Source: Candidatus Rhodoferax bjergmarkensis | Lineage (GTDB): Bacteria; Pseudomonadota; Gammaproteobacteria; Burkholderiales; Burkholderiaceae_C | Assembly (NCBI GenBank): GCA_016708345.1 | Contig: JADJFX010000036.1 | Location: 137,045 to 201,044 of the forward strand | DNA: 64,000 nt | Direction: 5' to 3' | In this document: positions 28,101-35,180 of the stretch, piece after piece | How the letters are laid out: each line of letters starts with the position of its first letter | Position numbering within the stretch: the stretch's first letter is position 1 | The notes under the pieces: model-generated | What the model was told of the DNA's origin: nothing | Seen by the model: only the letters and a program-made list of their open reading frames with translations | Databases searched by the model: none | Position numbers and translations under genes: made by a program

Positions 28101-28205
28101 GTGGGCGAGTTTGTCGTGCCGGCAGCCTACGGCGAAGCCATGTACGACCGGCGCATCTTTGCCCGCTCGGCGGGGGCTAAGTTCAAGGTGGTGCCGGTGA
28201 ATTGA
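22167..28205 (+). CDS. Bacterial alpha-2-macroglobulin family protein with thioester motif
   Basis: This giant envelope protein (about 2012 residues) is predicted to act as a periplasmic protease trap. An N-terminal hydrophobic segment (LAWLLLAAAVGAGGWAVW, about 70-90) anchors or exports it. MG2 and bait-type regions follow, and then the thioester motif GCTEQ with Cys1521 in the alpha-helical toroid domain. I start it at TTG 22167 because GGAGG lies 5 bases upstream; an ATG at 22110 overlaps the previous gene. Bacterial macroglobulins are normally followed by pbpC (penicillin-binding protein 1C). Here pbpC lies 4.1 kb further on, beyond a redox island. Confidence 0.92.
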   Translation: MLQSANLFLEAASARGIDLLARGFAHLTPWLQGLLGSWQPPGWLRAVGRLLAGVGSALQARLAWLLLAAAVGAGGWAVWPTLQKWTHGVTPEKVEVLPASASVVAPARTEIENNLGPNPVVLNFSRQVAPIAQVGKDALDVSIEPALEGRFSWVSATRLEFLPKEDWPLGVSYRIKLGRKAVAAHVKLDKTEFDFSSPRFTAQIDSGEFYQDPTQPNVRRAVFQVRFSHPVNTAEFEKKLTLSYDSGCAPSLLGLGGCASEKFSVAYDKYKLVATVQSEPLPIPEQTRAMTLRLAPGIVAQKSGPGSEGETQRSVEIPGLFNAEITSVSASIVTADNGEPEHVMHVAASMAVHEREMARMVQAWLLPLRPDDKDKSEERFDWQADPDAITDAVLKRAQRLTLVPIAGEREVVESVSFKMPQAEGGRYLLVRVAKGLKTQGGYQLGNARQDVLLLKSFAPELSIMSRGSLLALSGEKKLPVLVRDLPGITVEMARLLPQQLQHLVTQSQGDFSRPEFYRGIQPDHLSERFEKSTPLMLRPGKSHYETVDFSEYLNADAADRRGVFLLTVRAFDPKAKADAVPDPASEPSDEMAGEYDGEGEEDPQERANAMTKSDKRLVLVTDLGMVTKKALDGSRDVFVQSIASGAAVPGARVEVWGRNGAVLLSQVTDAAGRARLPDLSAFQREKQPTVLVVRKGGDLSFLPFKGSDRGLDVSRFDVGGLHSAGVPNQMTAYVFSDRGIYRPGDTMHLGLMVKAANWATSLKDMPVEAEIIDARGLSVRREKLRLGPGGAAEFSHSTQEASPTGNYTVNLLLARESAPGAPEIAPLLLGSTSVKVQEFLPDRTKVTAKLSSEVAEGWVRPRDLKALVNVQNLFGTAAPDRRVDGVLTLSPAFPTFRSHGDYSFYDPQRAKDRQVDELGSAQTSDKGELEFDLRLNRFAAATYQAHVLVRAFEPEGGRSVSAEAQALVSDLDYLVGQKTDGDTAYISKGAVRNSHWIAIDPQAKKTAVPKLKLERIERKMLSVLVKQGNGLYRYESRRKEVVLEEKPFAITPSGVGLQLNTSAPGNFAYVLRNANGLELNRLEYSVAGNANLSRSLERNAELQLTLNKKDFDPGEEIEISVRAPYAGAGLITIERDKVYAHTWFKTDKTASVQKITVPKDFEGTGYVNVHFTRDLASDEVYMSPLSHGIVPFATSLGKRSANVRLTASELIKPGQTLKMKLTSDKPTRAVVFAVDEGILQVARYKAPDPLKHFFQKRALEVTTQQTLDLILPEFKKLMQGAAPGGDGEGELGKHLNPFKRKRDKPVAYWSGLVDVTGSREFSYSVPESFNGSLRVMAVVVNDESTAARTTKTTVRGDMVLLPNVPLALAPGDTVEVGVGLANNISGSGKEAPIALTLSVTGGLEVVGPALQTLKVNERGESSTRYQIRAKPGAQTVLGSASVVFVAKYKNAEARLSTDVSVRPASPFVTLVQAGSFQGQGDLSAQGDFYPNFHKSDVAISTAPWAFASGLMQYLEQYPHGCTEQITSQTFPSVLLASRPELAAELAKARHNGAAPGKDGPPDLRKQAEQTLARYLTQLRARQTPEGGFALWPGNGADPFATLYALHLLIEARDRKLTVPPDMVQKASIYLQGWLGRSENHLYHWRQRTQAAYLLTRQGMLIPAVLADLREAWRNGQTRGYGGDLGAVYLAASYQLIKQDTMAAELLQPVWADLQDRVAKKTRRNVWDYYYDPLVHDSMLMHLVAKHFPQRLKTLPTSAWTRTAEQLRDGWYNSLSSASLLLAIDAYQDAARDNTQGKLSATVIDRQGQASALTLGPLSPLARVRVPVSTGKLRLSNAGDFPLYYSWAEQGFERNPPQQALNQGLEILHEVVDAKGTVLTEAKLGDEVFVRVRVRSLNQAQVNNVALVDVLPGGLEPVLAATGDADGGEAPDAPIWQRRLGGRGSWRVDYADVREDRVVFYGTVGKELLELTYKVRATNVGEFVVPAAYGEAMYDRRIFARSAGAKFKVVPVN

Positions 28206-28239
28206 TGCCAAGGCAGCGGTGAAGGGATGCAAACCCAGA

Positions 28240-28299
28240 ATTTGCTACGAAAACAGGAGCTGCTTGCGCATGAAGTACGTGCGGTAGAGGCATATTTGT
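28240..28299 (+). repeat. Repeat R1, copy B
   Basis: It reads TTTGCTACGAAAACAGGAG then CTGCTTGCGCATG, TACGTGCGG and GGCATATTTG. It lies just after the macroglobulin stop and marks the left edge of the redox island; copy G marks the right edge. Confidence 0.85.
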
Positions 28300-28455
28300 T
28301 TGGAAAAAAGGCAGGAGAGGCGTTTTGGCGTATCTGAAGGGTCAAGCGCCTGATCCAGTTTTTTAAGCGCGCTGACCATCGGCGAGGCCATAAGCCTTCC
28401 TTAAGATTGACGGTTGATCATTCTCCACGAAGAACAATTTTCGGAGAGTGCTGAG

Positions 28456-28749
28456 ATGAAATGCCCGGTGTGTACCACTACCAATCTCCTGATGTCCGAG
28501 CGATCCGGTATCGAGATCGATTATTGCCCCCAGTACCGGGGTGTTTGGCTCGATCGCGGGGAACTCGATAAGATAATCGAGCGTAGTATTTCTATTGATG
28601 GAGCAGGCGAGCAGCATCGGGAAACCACGGCTTATCCGCACCAAAACAACCATTGGGGAAGTTCGGAGCCTGACGACGACCTTCGTGGGCACCACAATCA
28701 TGGTCAGTCCTACCACGCAAAGAAACCGCTCGGGAAGTTGTTTGACTAA
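28456..28749 (+). CDS. Small TFIIB-type zinc-finger protein
   Basis: The 97-residue protein opens with MKCPVCTTTNLLM and then IDYCPQYRGVWLDRGELD, the paired Cys pattern and WLDRGEL helix of the zf-TFIIB domain family. The tail is His-rich. The start at 28456 has GGAG 9 bases upstream. It is the first gene of the 28.4-32.1 kb island and precedes the reductase by 15 bp. Its function is unknown. Confidence 0.8.
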   Translation: MKCPVCTTTNLLMSERSGIEIDYCPQYRGVWLDRGELDKIIERSISIDGAGEQHRETTAYPHQNNHWGSSEPDDDLRGHHNHGQSYHAKKPLGKLFD

Positions 28750-28764
28750 ACAAGGTGAATAGTG

Positions 28765-30033
28765 ATGACCTCGCTTGGTCTGCTGCTCTGGATTATCTTT
28801 GGCATCTTTTTGCAGGTGGGGCTGTTCCTGGGCATCAGCTTTTGGCAGCACTGGCAGACCTACATCCGGCTTAAGCAAGGACAAGCTGAGCTTCAAGTAC
28901 CGGTTGCATCGGTCAACTCACCCAAGGAGGAATCTGCCGGTTGGCCGGGGTTCCGTGTTTTCAAGGTGGCAAGCCGCGCTATCGAAGACTCGTCCCAACA
29001 GATATGTTCTTTCTACCTAGAGCCTGAAGATCATCAGCCGCTGCCTGACTACAGGCCCGGTCAGTTCCTGACCTTCCGGTTGGAAGTACCGACGGCCGAC
29101 GGCAGCGGCATCGATCAGATCACACGGTGTTATTCCCTGTCAGATGCACCTCATCCTGACCATTACCGTGTTTCAATCAAGCGGGTGCCTCCCCCGCCCA
29201 GGAGCGGCCTTTCCCCGGGTCGCTCCTCGAACTTCTTCCACGATCATATTCCGGTCGGAACGACGCTGCAGGTGCGCGCCCCCTCGGGGCACTTTTATCT
29301 TGAACCGGGCAGTGGCCCCATTGTCCTGATCGCTGGCGGCATCGGCATCACGCCCATGTTGAGCATGCTCAACTGGTGCCAGGCGCACCAACCTGAACGC
29401 GAAGTCTGGTTTTTCTATGGCGTACGCAACGGCCAGGAGACCGCCTTCGCAACGCACTTGAGCGCGATCGCTGCAGCCAACCCCAACGTCCATCTGCGCT
29501 TGTGCTTCAGCGACCCGCTGCCGGACGATCAACCGGGCAAAGACTTCCATCACCACGGGCGCGTGGATGTGAATCTGTTCCGCATGGAACTGCCGCTGAA
29601 GCCATACCACTACTTCATTTGCGGCCCCACGCCGATGATGGAAAACCTGGTGTCGGCACTGGAAGCCTGGGGCGTGGCGGATTCGCACGTCCACTTCGAG
29701 GCCTTTGGCCCGGCCTCCATCAAGCGCCGCACACCGGGGACTGCACCGGCCGGGATCGCCGCCACAGCCCCCGTCGGCGACATTACGGTCACCTTCGCCA
29801 AATCGGGCAAGTGCGCCCAGTGGTCACCCCAGTCAGGCAGTTTGCTGGAATTTGCCGAGGCGCAAGGCATCACCATCGATTCGGGCTGTCGGGCGGGGGG
29901 CTGCGGCACCTGCCAGACCACCATCCGGTCCGGCGAGGTGGCCTACCGCCAATCACCGGATTTCGACCCGGAACCCGGAACCTGCCTTATGTGCGTCTGC
30001 ACGCCCAAAACCAACGTGACGCTGGAGACCTGA
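28765..30033 (+). CDS. Membrane-anchored FAD/NAD(P) reductase with C-terminal 2Fe-2S domain
   Basis: The 422-residue protein has one N-terminal membrane helix (LLLWIIFGIFLQVGLFLGI), then a ferredoxin-reductase FAD domain with RCYSLSDAP, an NAD-binding domain with IAGGIGITPMLSML and YFICGPTPMM, and a plant-type ferredoxin domain (CRAGGCGTC plus a distal Cys). The order resembles flavohemoglobin/phthalate dioxygenase reductases, but the anchor places it at the inner membrane. It directly abuts a cytochrome b-like gene and an octaheme cytochrome c gene. I infer an NAD(P)H-to-heme electron relay. Confidence 0.88.
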   Translation: MTSLGLLLWIIFGIFLQVGLFLGISFWQHWQTYIRLKQGQAELQVPVASVNSPKEESAGWPGFRVFKVASRAIEDSSQQICSFYLEPEDHQPLPDYRPGQFLTFRLEVPTADGSGIDQITRCYSLSDAPHPDHYRVSIKRVPPPPRSGLSPGRSSNFFHDHIPVGTTLQVRAPSGHFYLEPGSGPIVLIAGGIGITPMLSMLNWCQAHQPEREVWFFYGVRNGQETAFATHLSAIAAANPNVHLRLCFSDPLPDDQPGKDFHHHGRVDVNLFRMELPLKPYHYFICGPTPMMENLVSALEAWGVADSHVHFEAFGPASIKRRTPGTAPAGIAATAPVGDITVTFAKSGKCAQWSPQSGSLLEFAEAQGITIDSGCRAGGCGTCQTTIRSGEVAYRQSPDFDPEPGTCLMCVCTPKTNVTLET

Positions 30034-30624
30034 ATGACAACACCCGGCACGGCCTCGCTCTGGCGCAACCACATCCTGCCATTTACTCTGCTGGTGACGC
30101 TGCTCGGCATCGGCACAGTGATCGGCGACTACCTGTTGCATCGCCTCAATCTGGTGTGGGTCGGGCGCTATCTCGGTATTCCCGGAACCTTTCTGATCAT
30201 CGGTTCGCTGATCTATTCCCTGCGCAAGCGCAAGTACATTTTGTCGGGGAACGTCAAATCCTGGCTCAGCATGCACGAGATCGGGACCTGGCTGGGTTCG
30301 CTCATGGTGCTGATTCATGCAGGCATTCATTTCAATGCCATCCTGCCCTGGCTGGCAACAATCGCCATGGGCATCAACGTCATCAGCGGCATGGTCGGCA
30401 AGATGCTGCTGGCGCGTTCGCGCGAACATATCCAGGCCCAGCGTGAGCATTACCAGCTGCGGGGATTATCCAAAGCGGAGGTCGAGCAGGCAGTATTCTG
30501 GGAGTCGGTGACATTAGATGCCATGGCCAAGTGGCGCAAGGTACATATCCCGATCTTCATCGCCTTTGCTGTGCTGGCGCTCGGACACATCATCAGCATC
30601 TTTTTATTCTGGGGCTGGCGATGA
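30034..30624 (+). CDS. Cytochrome b-like integral membrane protein
   Basis: The 196-residue protein has about four membrane helices and several histidines placed to bind heme b (LLHRLNL, SMHEIGTW, LIHAGIHF, KVHIPIF, LGHIISI). It starts at the first base after the reductase stop, and its own stop overlaps the start of the cytochrome c gene (ATGA). It is probably the quinone- or heme-level membrane link between the reductase and the multiheme cytochrome. No specific family name is recognised. Confidence 0.75.
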   Translation: MTTPGTASLWRNHILPFTLLVTLLGIGTVIGDYLLHRLNLVWVGRYLGIPGTFLIIGSLIYSLRKRKYILSGNVKSWLSMHEIGTWLGSLMVLIHAGIHFNAILPWLATIAMGINVISGMVGKMLLARSREHIQAQREHYQLRGLSKAEVEQAVFWESVTLDAMAKWRKVHIPIFIAFAVLALGHIISIFLFWGWR

Positions 30625-31370
30625 GCAAGACCCTCAAATTCGTCCTGGCGGCCAACTTGATCGTTCTGGCCATTCTGTCCTTTGTCTTTCCCCATCTGAT
30701 GGTCGGTCCAGGCAAGCTGATTCCCGGACACAGCAAGCTCGAAACTGACTGCTTTGCCTGCCATGCACCGTTTGCCGGCACCACGACCGAACGTTGCACG
30801 AGCTGTCACAAACCGGAAGCCATCGGCAAGATGACGACTCGCGGCCAGCTGATTCAGAAGCCGCTGACCAATACACCCTTTCACCAAAAACTGCTGAAAC
30901 AGGATTGCCTCTCCTGCCATAGCGATCATGCCGGTGTGAAACGTTACCGAATCGAGGGCCGCTTCAATCATGCCCTGCTTCAGGCCGACGCCCGCAAGGA
31001 ATGCCAGTCCTGTCACAAATCACCTACCGACTCTCTCCATCAGCAAATAACGGGCAATTGCAGCCAGTGCCATTCTCAGCAGAAGTGGACACCGGCGACT
31101 TTCGATCACGACAAATATTTCGTCCTAGATCGTGACCACAATGCAAAATGCGTGACATGCCACGTGAGCAATGATTACAGCCGCTATACCTGCTACGGTT
31201 GCCATGAGCACTCACCCGAGAAAATCCGGCGCGAACACATCGAAGAGGGGATTCGCGACTTCAAGAACTGCGTTGAATGTCATCGCAGCGCCAACGAACA
31301 CGATATTCGGATGCCGGGACGTGTGCGCGAAGGGGTCGCCGGTCAAATCAGGAAGCATGATGATGACTAA
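30621..31370 (+). CDS. Octaheme c-type cytochrome, membrane-anchored
   Basis: The 249-residue protein has an N-terminal helix (FVLAANLIVLAILSFVF) and eight CxxCH heme-binding motifs: CFACH, CTSCH, CLSCH, CQSCH, CSQCH, CVTCH, CYGCH and CVECH. The spacing and extra histidines resemble the cytochrome c3/c7-like multiheme family. The start ATG overlaps the stop of the preceding gene. With the reductase and cytochrome b it forms a compact three-gene electron-transfer unit. The terminal acceptor is unknown. Confidence 0.88.
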   Translation: MSKTLKFVLAANLIVLAILSFVFPHLMVGPGKLIPGHSKLETDCFACHAPFAGTTTERCTSCHKPEAIGKMTTRGQLIQKPLTNTPFHQKLLKQDCLSCHSDHAGVKRYRIEGRFNHALLQADARKECQSCHKSPTDSLHQQITGNCSQCHSQQKWTPATFDHDKYFVLDRDHNAKCVTCHVSNDYSRYTCYGCHEHSPEKIRREHIEEGIRDFKNCVECHRSANEHDIRMPGRVREGVAGQIRKHDDD

Positions 31371-31575
31371 AACGGGCGTACCGAGCCTGCAGCGCTATGC
31401 TTGGATTTCCATGGCCGCTGCGCATGTGACCATTGTGCTTAAGGGGGTTGCTTGGAAGCTAACCGGATCGGTCGGTCTGCTTTCGGATGCTATTGAGTCG
31501 TTCGTGAATCTTGCCGGGGCACTCATGGCGCTATGGATGCTCTCGCTGGCAGAGCAACCTGCGGATGGGTTTTAA
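31357..31575 (+). pseudogene. Truncated cation diffusion facilitator transporter
   Basis: The 72 codons resemble the first two membrane helices of a CDF metal exporter (AAHVTIVLKGVAWKLTGSVGLLSDAIESFVNLAGALMAL is spread over about 40 residues). The frame then stops just where family members continue with a His-rich HPFGHGK-type motif. The start overlaps the cytochrome c gene end. The 139 bp downstream hold no recognisable remainder. It is a 5' fragment. Confidence 0.72.
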
Positions 31576-31714
31576 TTTAATTCGATCCTGGTCCCTTTTT
31601 TCCTTGGCATCGAGCGGGACGCTGAGTTCGTTGCCAAGCCAGCCGTCATTGCCGTTCTGCTTGGGCTGACTTGTTCACAGACCACAGCTACCAAACCCTG
31701 AAAGTTACTGAAAA

Positions 31715-32140
31715 ATGATTCTCACGCTCAAAGTCAAACTTATTAGTGGCATGTATGCCAAAGGCGACTGGGAAGGGGTGATTGAAATTGACGCGACCGA
31801 CACCCTGGAAGACCTGCACTTTGCCATTCAGAAAGCCGTCAAATTTGCCAACGACCACATGTATGAATTCCGCATTGGCAGGACCGAGCGCAGCCGGAAC
31901 ATGGAGGTGTTTAACGATGACACTGGCAATGTTTATGAGCAGACCATCGGTGGCTTGTATCCGCTGCCAGACAAAAAAAGTTTGTATTACCTTTTTGATT
32001 ATGGTGATGACTGGTTTTTTAAAATCGTCAAAACACAAAAGACCTGTCCTGAACCTCTCCCGGGCGTAGCCTACCCCCGATTGGTGCAGGAATCCGGTGT
32101 CAAGCCTGAGCAATACCCGGCCTGGGATGACGAAGAATAA
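31715..32140 (+). CDS. Plasmid pRiA4b ORF-3-like protein (PRiA4_ORF3 family)
   Basis: The 141-residue protein carries the family pattern LKVKLISGMYAKGDWEGVIE, HFAIQKAVKFANDHMYEF and LYYLFDYGDDWFFKI. This family is common on mobile DNA (it is known as an IS1096 passenger-like protein) and has no settled function. It is the last gene of the island and lies just before a MITE-like palindrome. Confidence 0.75.
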   Translation: MILTLKVKLISGMYAKGDWEGVIEIDATDTLEDLHFAIQKAVKFANDHMYEFRIGRTERSRNMEVFNDDTGNVYEQTIGGLYPLPDKKSLYYLFDYGDDWFFKIVKTQKTCPEPLPGVAYPRLVQESGVKPEQYPAWDDEE

Positions 32141-32157
32141 GCCTCCAATAAAGAGGG

Positions 32158-32341
32158 ATTTTCCGTGCTTATCCGGTTGTCACACCCACTTGGCGGAATT
32201 TCCAACTTGCTGGCAAAAATCGTCGCTGAACTGATCGTTTGCCCTGTCGTCGGCGTCAAAAGGTCGAGCTTTGTCCATCTTCTGGACAAAAATTCGCCGC
32301 AAGAAATCTCTGGGTGTGGCAACCGGATAAGCACGGAATTT
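32158..32341. mobile_element. MITE-like palindromic element upstream of pbpC
   Basis: Terminal inverted repeats of about 28 bp (32161-32188 and 32311-32338) match with one clear mismatch in the core (CCGTGCTTATCCGGTTG and the reverse). The pairing continues inward (TTGGCGGAATTT against AAAATTCGCCGCAA). There is no coding capacity. The size (about 180 bp) and structure fit a miniature inverted-repeat element. It abuts the probable pbpC start. Confidence 0.7.
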
Positions 32342-32346
32342 TCATC

Positions 32347-34644
32347 GTGAAATTGTGGGTAAAACACCCGTTTGCGCACGTTCTTATTGCGCTGGTAGCT
32401 ATTATTGTTATAGCAATCAGATGTTGGCCGCATAGCACTCTGGCGCAGGCGGTGGGCAGTTCCCGGGCGGTTTACGCGCAAGGCGGCGAACTGATGCGCC
32501 TGACGCTGGCCCCCGATGGCCAGTACCGGCTGTGGGTGCCGCTGGCGCGCATCGCGCCCACACTGGTGGAGGCAGTGCTGACCTATGAAGACCGCTATTT
32601 TTTCTGGCACCCGGGCGTCAACCCGGCCGCGCTGGTGCGCAGCAGCTGGAATATGGCCAACGGCCAGCGCCGCCAGGGCGGCTCCACCCTCACCATGCAA
32701 CTGGCGCGCCGCCTGTATGGCATTGACAGCCGCAGCTTGGGCGGCAAACTGGCGCAGTCGGCGGCGGCGCTGTGGCTGGAGCTGCGCTACAGCAAGGCCG
32801 ACCTGCTGGAGGCTTACCTCAACACCGCGCCCTACGGCGGCAACATAGAGGGCGTGGGGGCCGCCAGCCTGATCTATTTTGGCCATGCGGCGCAGACCTT
32901 GAGCCTGCCTGAAGCGCTGACGCTGGCCGTGATTCCGCAAAACCCGGTCAAGCGGGTGGCGGCAAAGGGGCGCAACGTCGAATTGCAGCAGGCGCGTGAA
33001 CGCCTGTGGGCGCAGTGGGTGCGACGCGACCCGCAGCTGGCGCGCCACGCGCCGGATGTGTCGCTGGCCTTGAGCGCCCAAGGCCGCGCGGCGCTGCCTT
33101 TTGTGGCACCCCACGCCACCGACATGCTGCTGTCTCAAGAGCACGGAAATAGCGAAATTCGCTCCACCTTGAACCTGCCCATGCAGCGCACGCTGGAGCG
33201 CATCATGGCGCAGTACCTGCAATCACACGCCGGCATCGGACTGACCAACGCCAGCGCCTTGCTGCTCGATGCCAGCACCATGCAGGTACGCGCGGTGGTG
33301 GGGTCGGCGGATTACCACAACGAGGCCATCAGCGGGCAGGTCAACGGCACACTGGCCAAGCGCTCGCCCGGCTCCACACTCAAGCCATTCATCTATGCGC
33401 TGGCGCTGGAGCAGGGCCTGATGCACCCGCGCACCGTGCTCAAGGACGCGCCTACCGCCTTTGGCCCCTATGCGCCCGAGAACTTTGATGGCCGCTTTGC
33501 CGGCCCGATTGCCGCACAGGATGCCTTGATCCGCAGCCGCAACATCCCGGCGGTGGCGCTGGCGGCGCGCCTGTCCAAGCCGGGTTTGTACGATTTTTTG
33601 AAGCTGTCCGGCGTGGGGAGGCTGCAAAGCGAGCAGCACTACGGCCTGGCACTGGTGCTGGGTGGCGGCGAGGTCACCATGGAAGAGCTGGCTTCGTTGT
33701 ACGCCACGCTGGCCAATGGCGGTGCCAGCGCCCGACTGAGCTACACGCAGGCGGATGCACCTGGTGCGCCGCTGCAGCTGCTCAGCCCCGAGGCCGCTTA
33801 CATCACCTTGGAGATGCTGCGCCAGACCCCGCGCCCCGACACCGGTGGCCCGGCGCGCCCGACCGTGGCCTGGAAAACCGGCACCTCCTGGGGTTTTCGC
33901 GATGCCTGGACGGCGGGTGTTTTTGGCCGCCACGTGCTGGTGGTGTGGGTGGGTAATTTTGACGGCAGCAGCAATCCGGCGTTGATTGGCGTCGATGCCG
34001 CCGCGCCACTGTTCTTGCGCATGGTCGATGCCCTGCGCGCCCAGCGGCTCGACCCTGGCGAGCTGGCCATGTCGCTGCCGCCCGATTTGCGCAAAGTCGA
34101 GGTGTGCGCCGCCACTGGTGGCTTGCCCGATGCCCTGTGCCCGGTGCAGGTCAGCACCTGGTTTATCGCGGGCAAGTCACCCATCCAGGCGAGTAGCCTG
34201 CACCGCGCCCTGTGGGTGGACCAACGCAGCGGCCAGCCGGTGTGCGGGCCGCAGCCCCATGCCAGGCGCGAAGTGGTGGAGCAATGGGGCAGCGACATGC
34301 AGCAGCTGTTTCGCAAAGCCGGCCTGGCGCGCAAGGTGATGGCTGTACCAGACTGCGGCACTGCTGCAGCCAGTGCGGAAGGCGCGCCCGTCATCACCTC
34401 GCCCCTGCGCGGCGTGAGCTACCAGCTGCGCATGAAAAATCCTGAGCCCCTCTTGCTTCGCGCCGACGCCGGGTCGAATGCAAAGACCTTGTTCTGGTTT
34501 GCCGACGACGCCCTGCTGGGCCGCGCCCGCCCCGGCGAGAGCCTGCACTGGCTGCCCACTGCCGCCCGTCGTTATGCGCTGCGCGCGGTAGACGAGCAGG
34601 GCCGCGCCGATTCGCGCGAGGTGACCGTGGAGTTGGTGCCGTGA
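32347..34644 (+). CDS. pbpC: Penicillin-binding protein 1C (PbpC)
   Basis: This is a bifunctional peptidoglycan synthase of about 765 residues, close to the E. coli length. A short N-terminal membrane helix is encoded by repeat R1 copy G. The GT51 glycosyltransferase domain has TYEDRYFFWHPG (catalytic Glu81) and GGSTLTMQLARRLYG. The transpeptidase has SPGSTLKPF (Ser343, Lys346), SRNIPA and WKTGTSWG (Lys510). A BiPBP C-terminal domain follows. The GTG at 32347 is my best start; an ATG at 32239 lies inside the MITE-like element. It normally pairs with alpha-2-macroglobulin, here separated by the island. Confidence 0.9.
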   Translation: MKLWVKHPFAHVLIALVAIIVIAIRCWPHSTLAQAVGSSRAVYAQGGELMRLTLAPDGQYRLWVPLARIAPTLVEAVLTYEDRYFFWHPGVNPAALVRSSWNMANGQRRQGGSTLTMQLARRLYGIDSRSLGGKLAQSAAALWLELRYSKADLLEAYLNTAPYGGNIEGVGAASLIYFGHAAQTLSLPEALTLAVIPQNPVKRVAAKGRNVELQQARERLWAQWVRRDPQLARHAPDVSLALSAQGRAALPFVAPHATDMLLSQEHGNSEIRSTLNLPMQRTLERIMAQYLQSHAGIGLTNASALLLDASTMQVRAVVGSADYHNEAISGQVNGTLAKRSPGSTLKPFIYALALEQGLMHPRTVLKDAPTAFGPYAPENFDGRFAGPIAAQDALIRSRNIPAVALAARLSKPGLYDFLKLSGVGRLQSEQHYGLALVLGGGEVTMEELASLYATLANGGASARLSYTQADAPGAPLQLLSPEAAYITLEMLRQTPRPDTGGPARPTVAWKTGTSWGFRDAWTAGVFGRHVLVVWVGNFDGSSNPALIGVDAAAPLFLRMVDALRAQRLDPGELAMSLPPDLRKVEVCAATGGLPDALCPVQVSTWFIAGKSPIQASSLHRALWVDQRSGQPVCGPQPHARREVVEQWGSDMQQLFRKAGLARKVMAVPDCGTAAASAEGAPVITSPLRGVSYQLRMKNPEPLLLRADAGSNAKTLFWFADDALLGRARPGESLHWLPTAARRYALRAVDEQGRADSREVTVELVP
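32361..32418 (-). repeat. Repeat R1, copy G, inside pbpC
   Basis: On the minus strand it reads GATTGCTATAACAATAATAG then CTACCAGCGCAATAAG and ACGTGCGCAAACGGG. Translated on the plus strand it gives HPFAHVLIALVAIIVIAIR, the predicted membrane anchor of PbpC. The reading frame equals that of copies E, F and H. Confidence 0.75.
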
Positions 34645-34839
34645 TGTGACAGTGGACACGCAACCCGGTCAGGGCCGCAGATGAGAAATATGCATTGCAA
34701 ATGAGTGTGATCACCCAGATGGGGGAACGAATCGTCACGTTGATTGGAAATGAATTCAATTTCTAGCGGAATTGACAGCAAGCCCAGACGACAAGGGCCT
34801 TGCCCAACTTATTCCTGCTTGACCCCTTAGCTGACAATT

Positions 34840-35169
34840 AAACTGATCTGGCTGTTTGGCAAGTTGATTGCCAACACCGACATGCACAAAGGCAACCTGA
34901 GTTCTGTGCCGACCATGCCCTTGCAAGTGGTACCGGTCTACGACATGCTTCCGATGTTGTATGCGCCGATGGCGGGAGGTGAAATACTGCTGGTTCGGTA
35001 TGCCCCGGCCTTGCCCAGTCCGCAGGACCGGGCGCTATGGCTGCAAGCCAGTGTTGCGGCCTGCAGGTTCTGGCAAACCGCTGCCGCCGATCAGAGCATC
35101 AGCCCAGAGTTTCAAACCCTGTGCCGCCAAAACCTGGCTGCGCTGATGGCCGTGCAAGATATGGCTTGA
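34840..35169 (+). pseudogene. HipA-family kinase remnant (C-terminal fragment)
   Basis: About 110 codons resemble the catalytic end of HipA-like serine/threonine kinases: LIWLFGKLIANTDMHKGNLS (catalytic loop) and VVPVYDMLPMLYAP (metal-binding Asp region). A stop codon lies immediately upstream (34828-34830), and no N-terminal kinase half or hipB partner is present. The preceding 195 bp hold nothing recognisable. Confidence 0.75.
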
Positions 35170-35180
35170 TGCCAGCGCCG

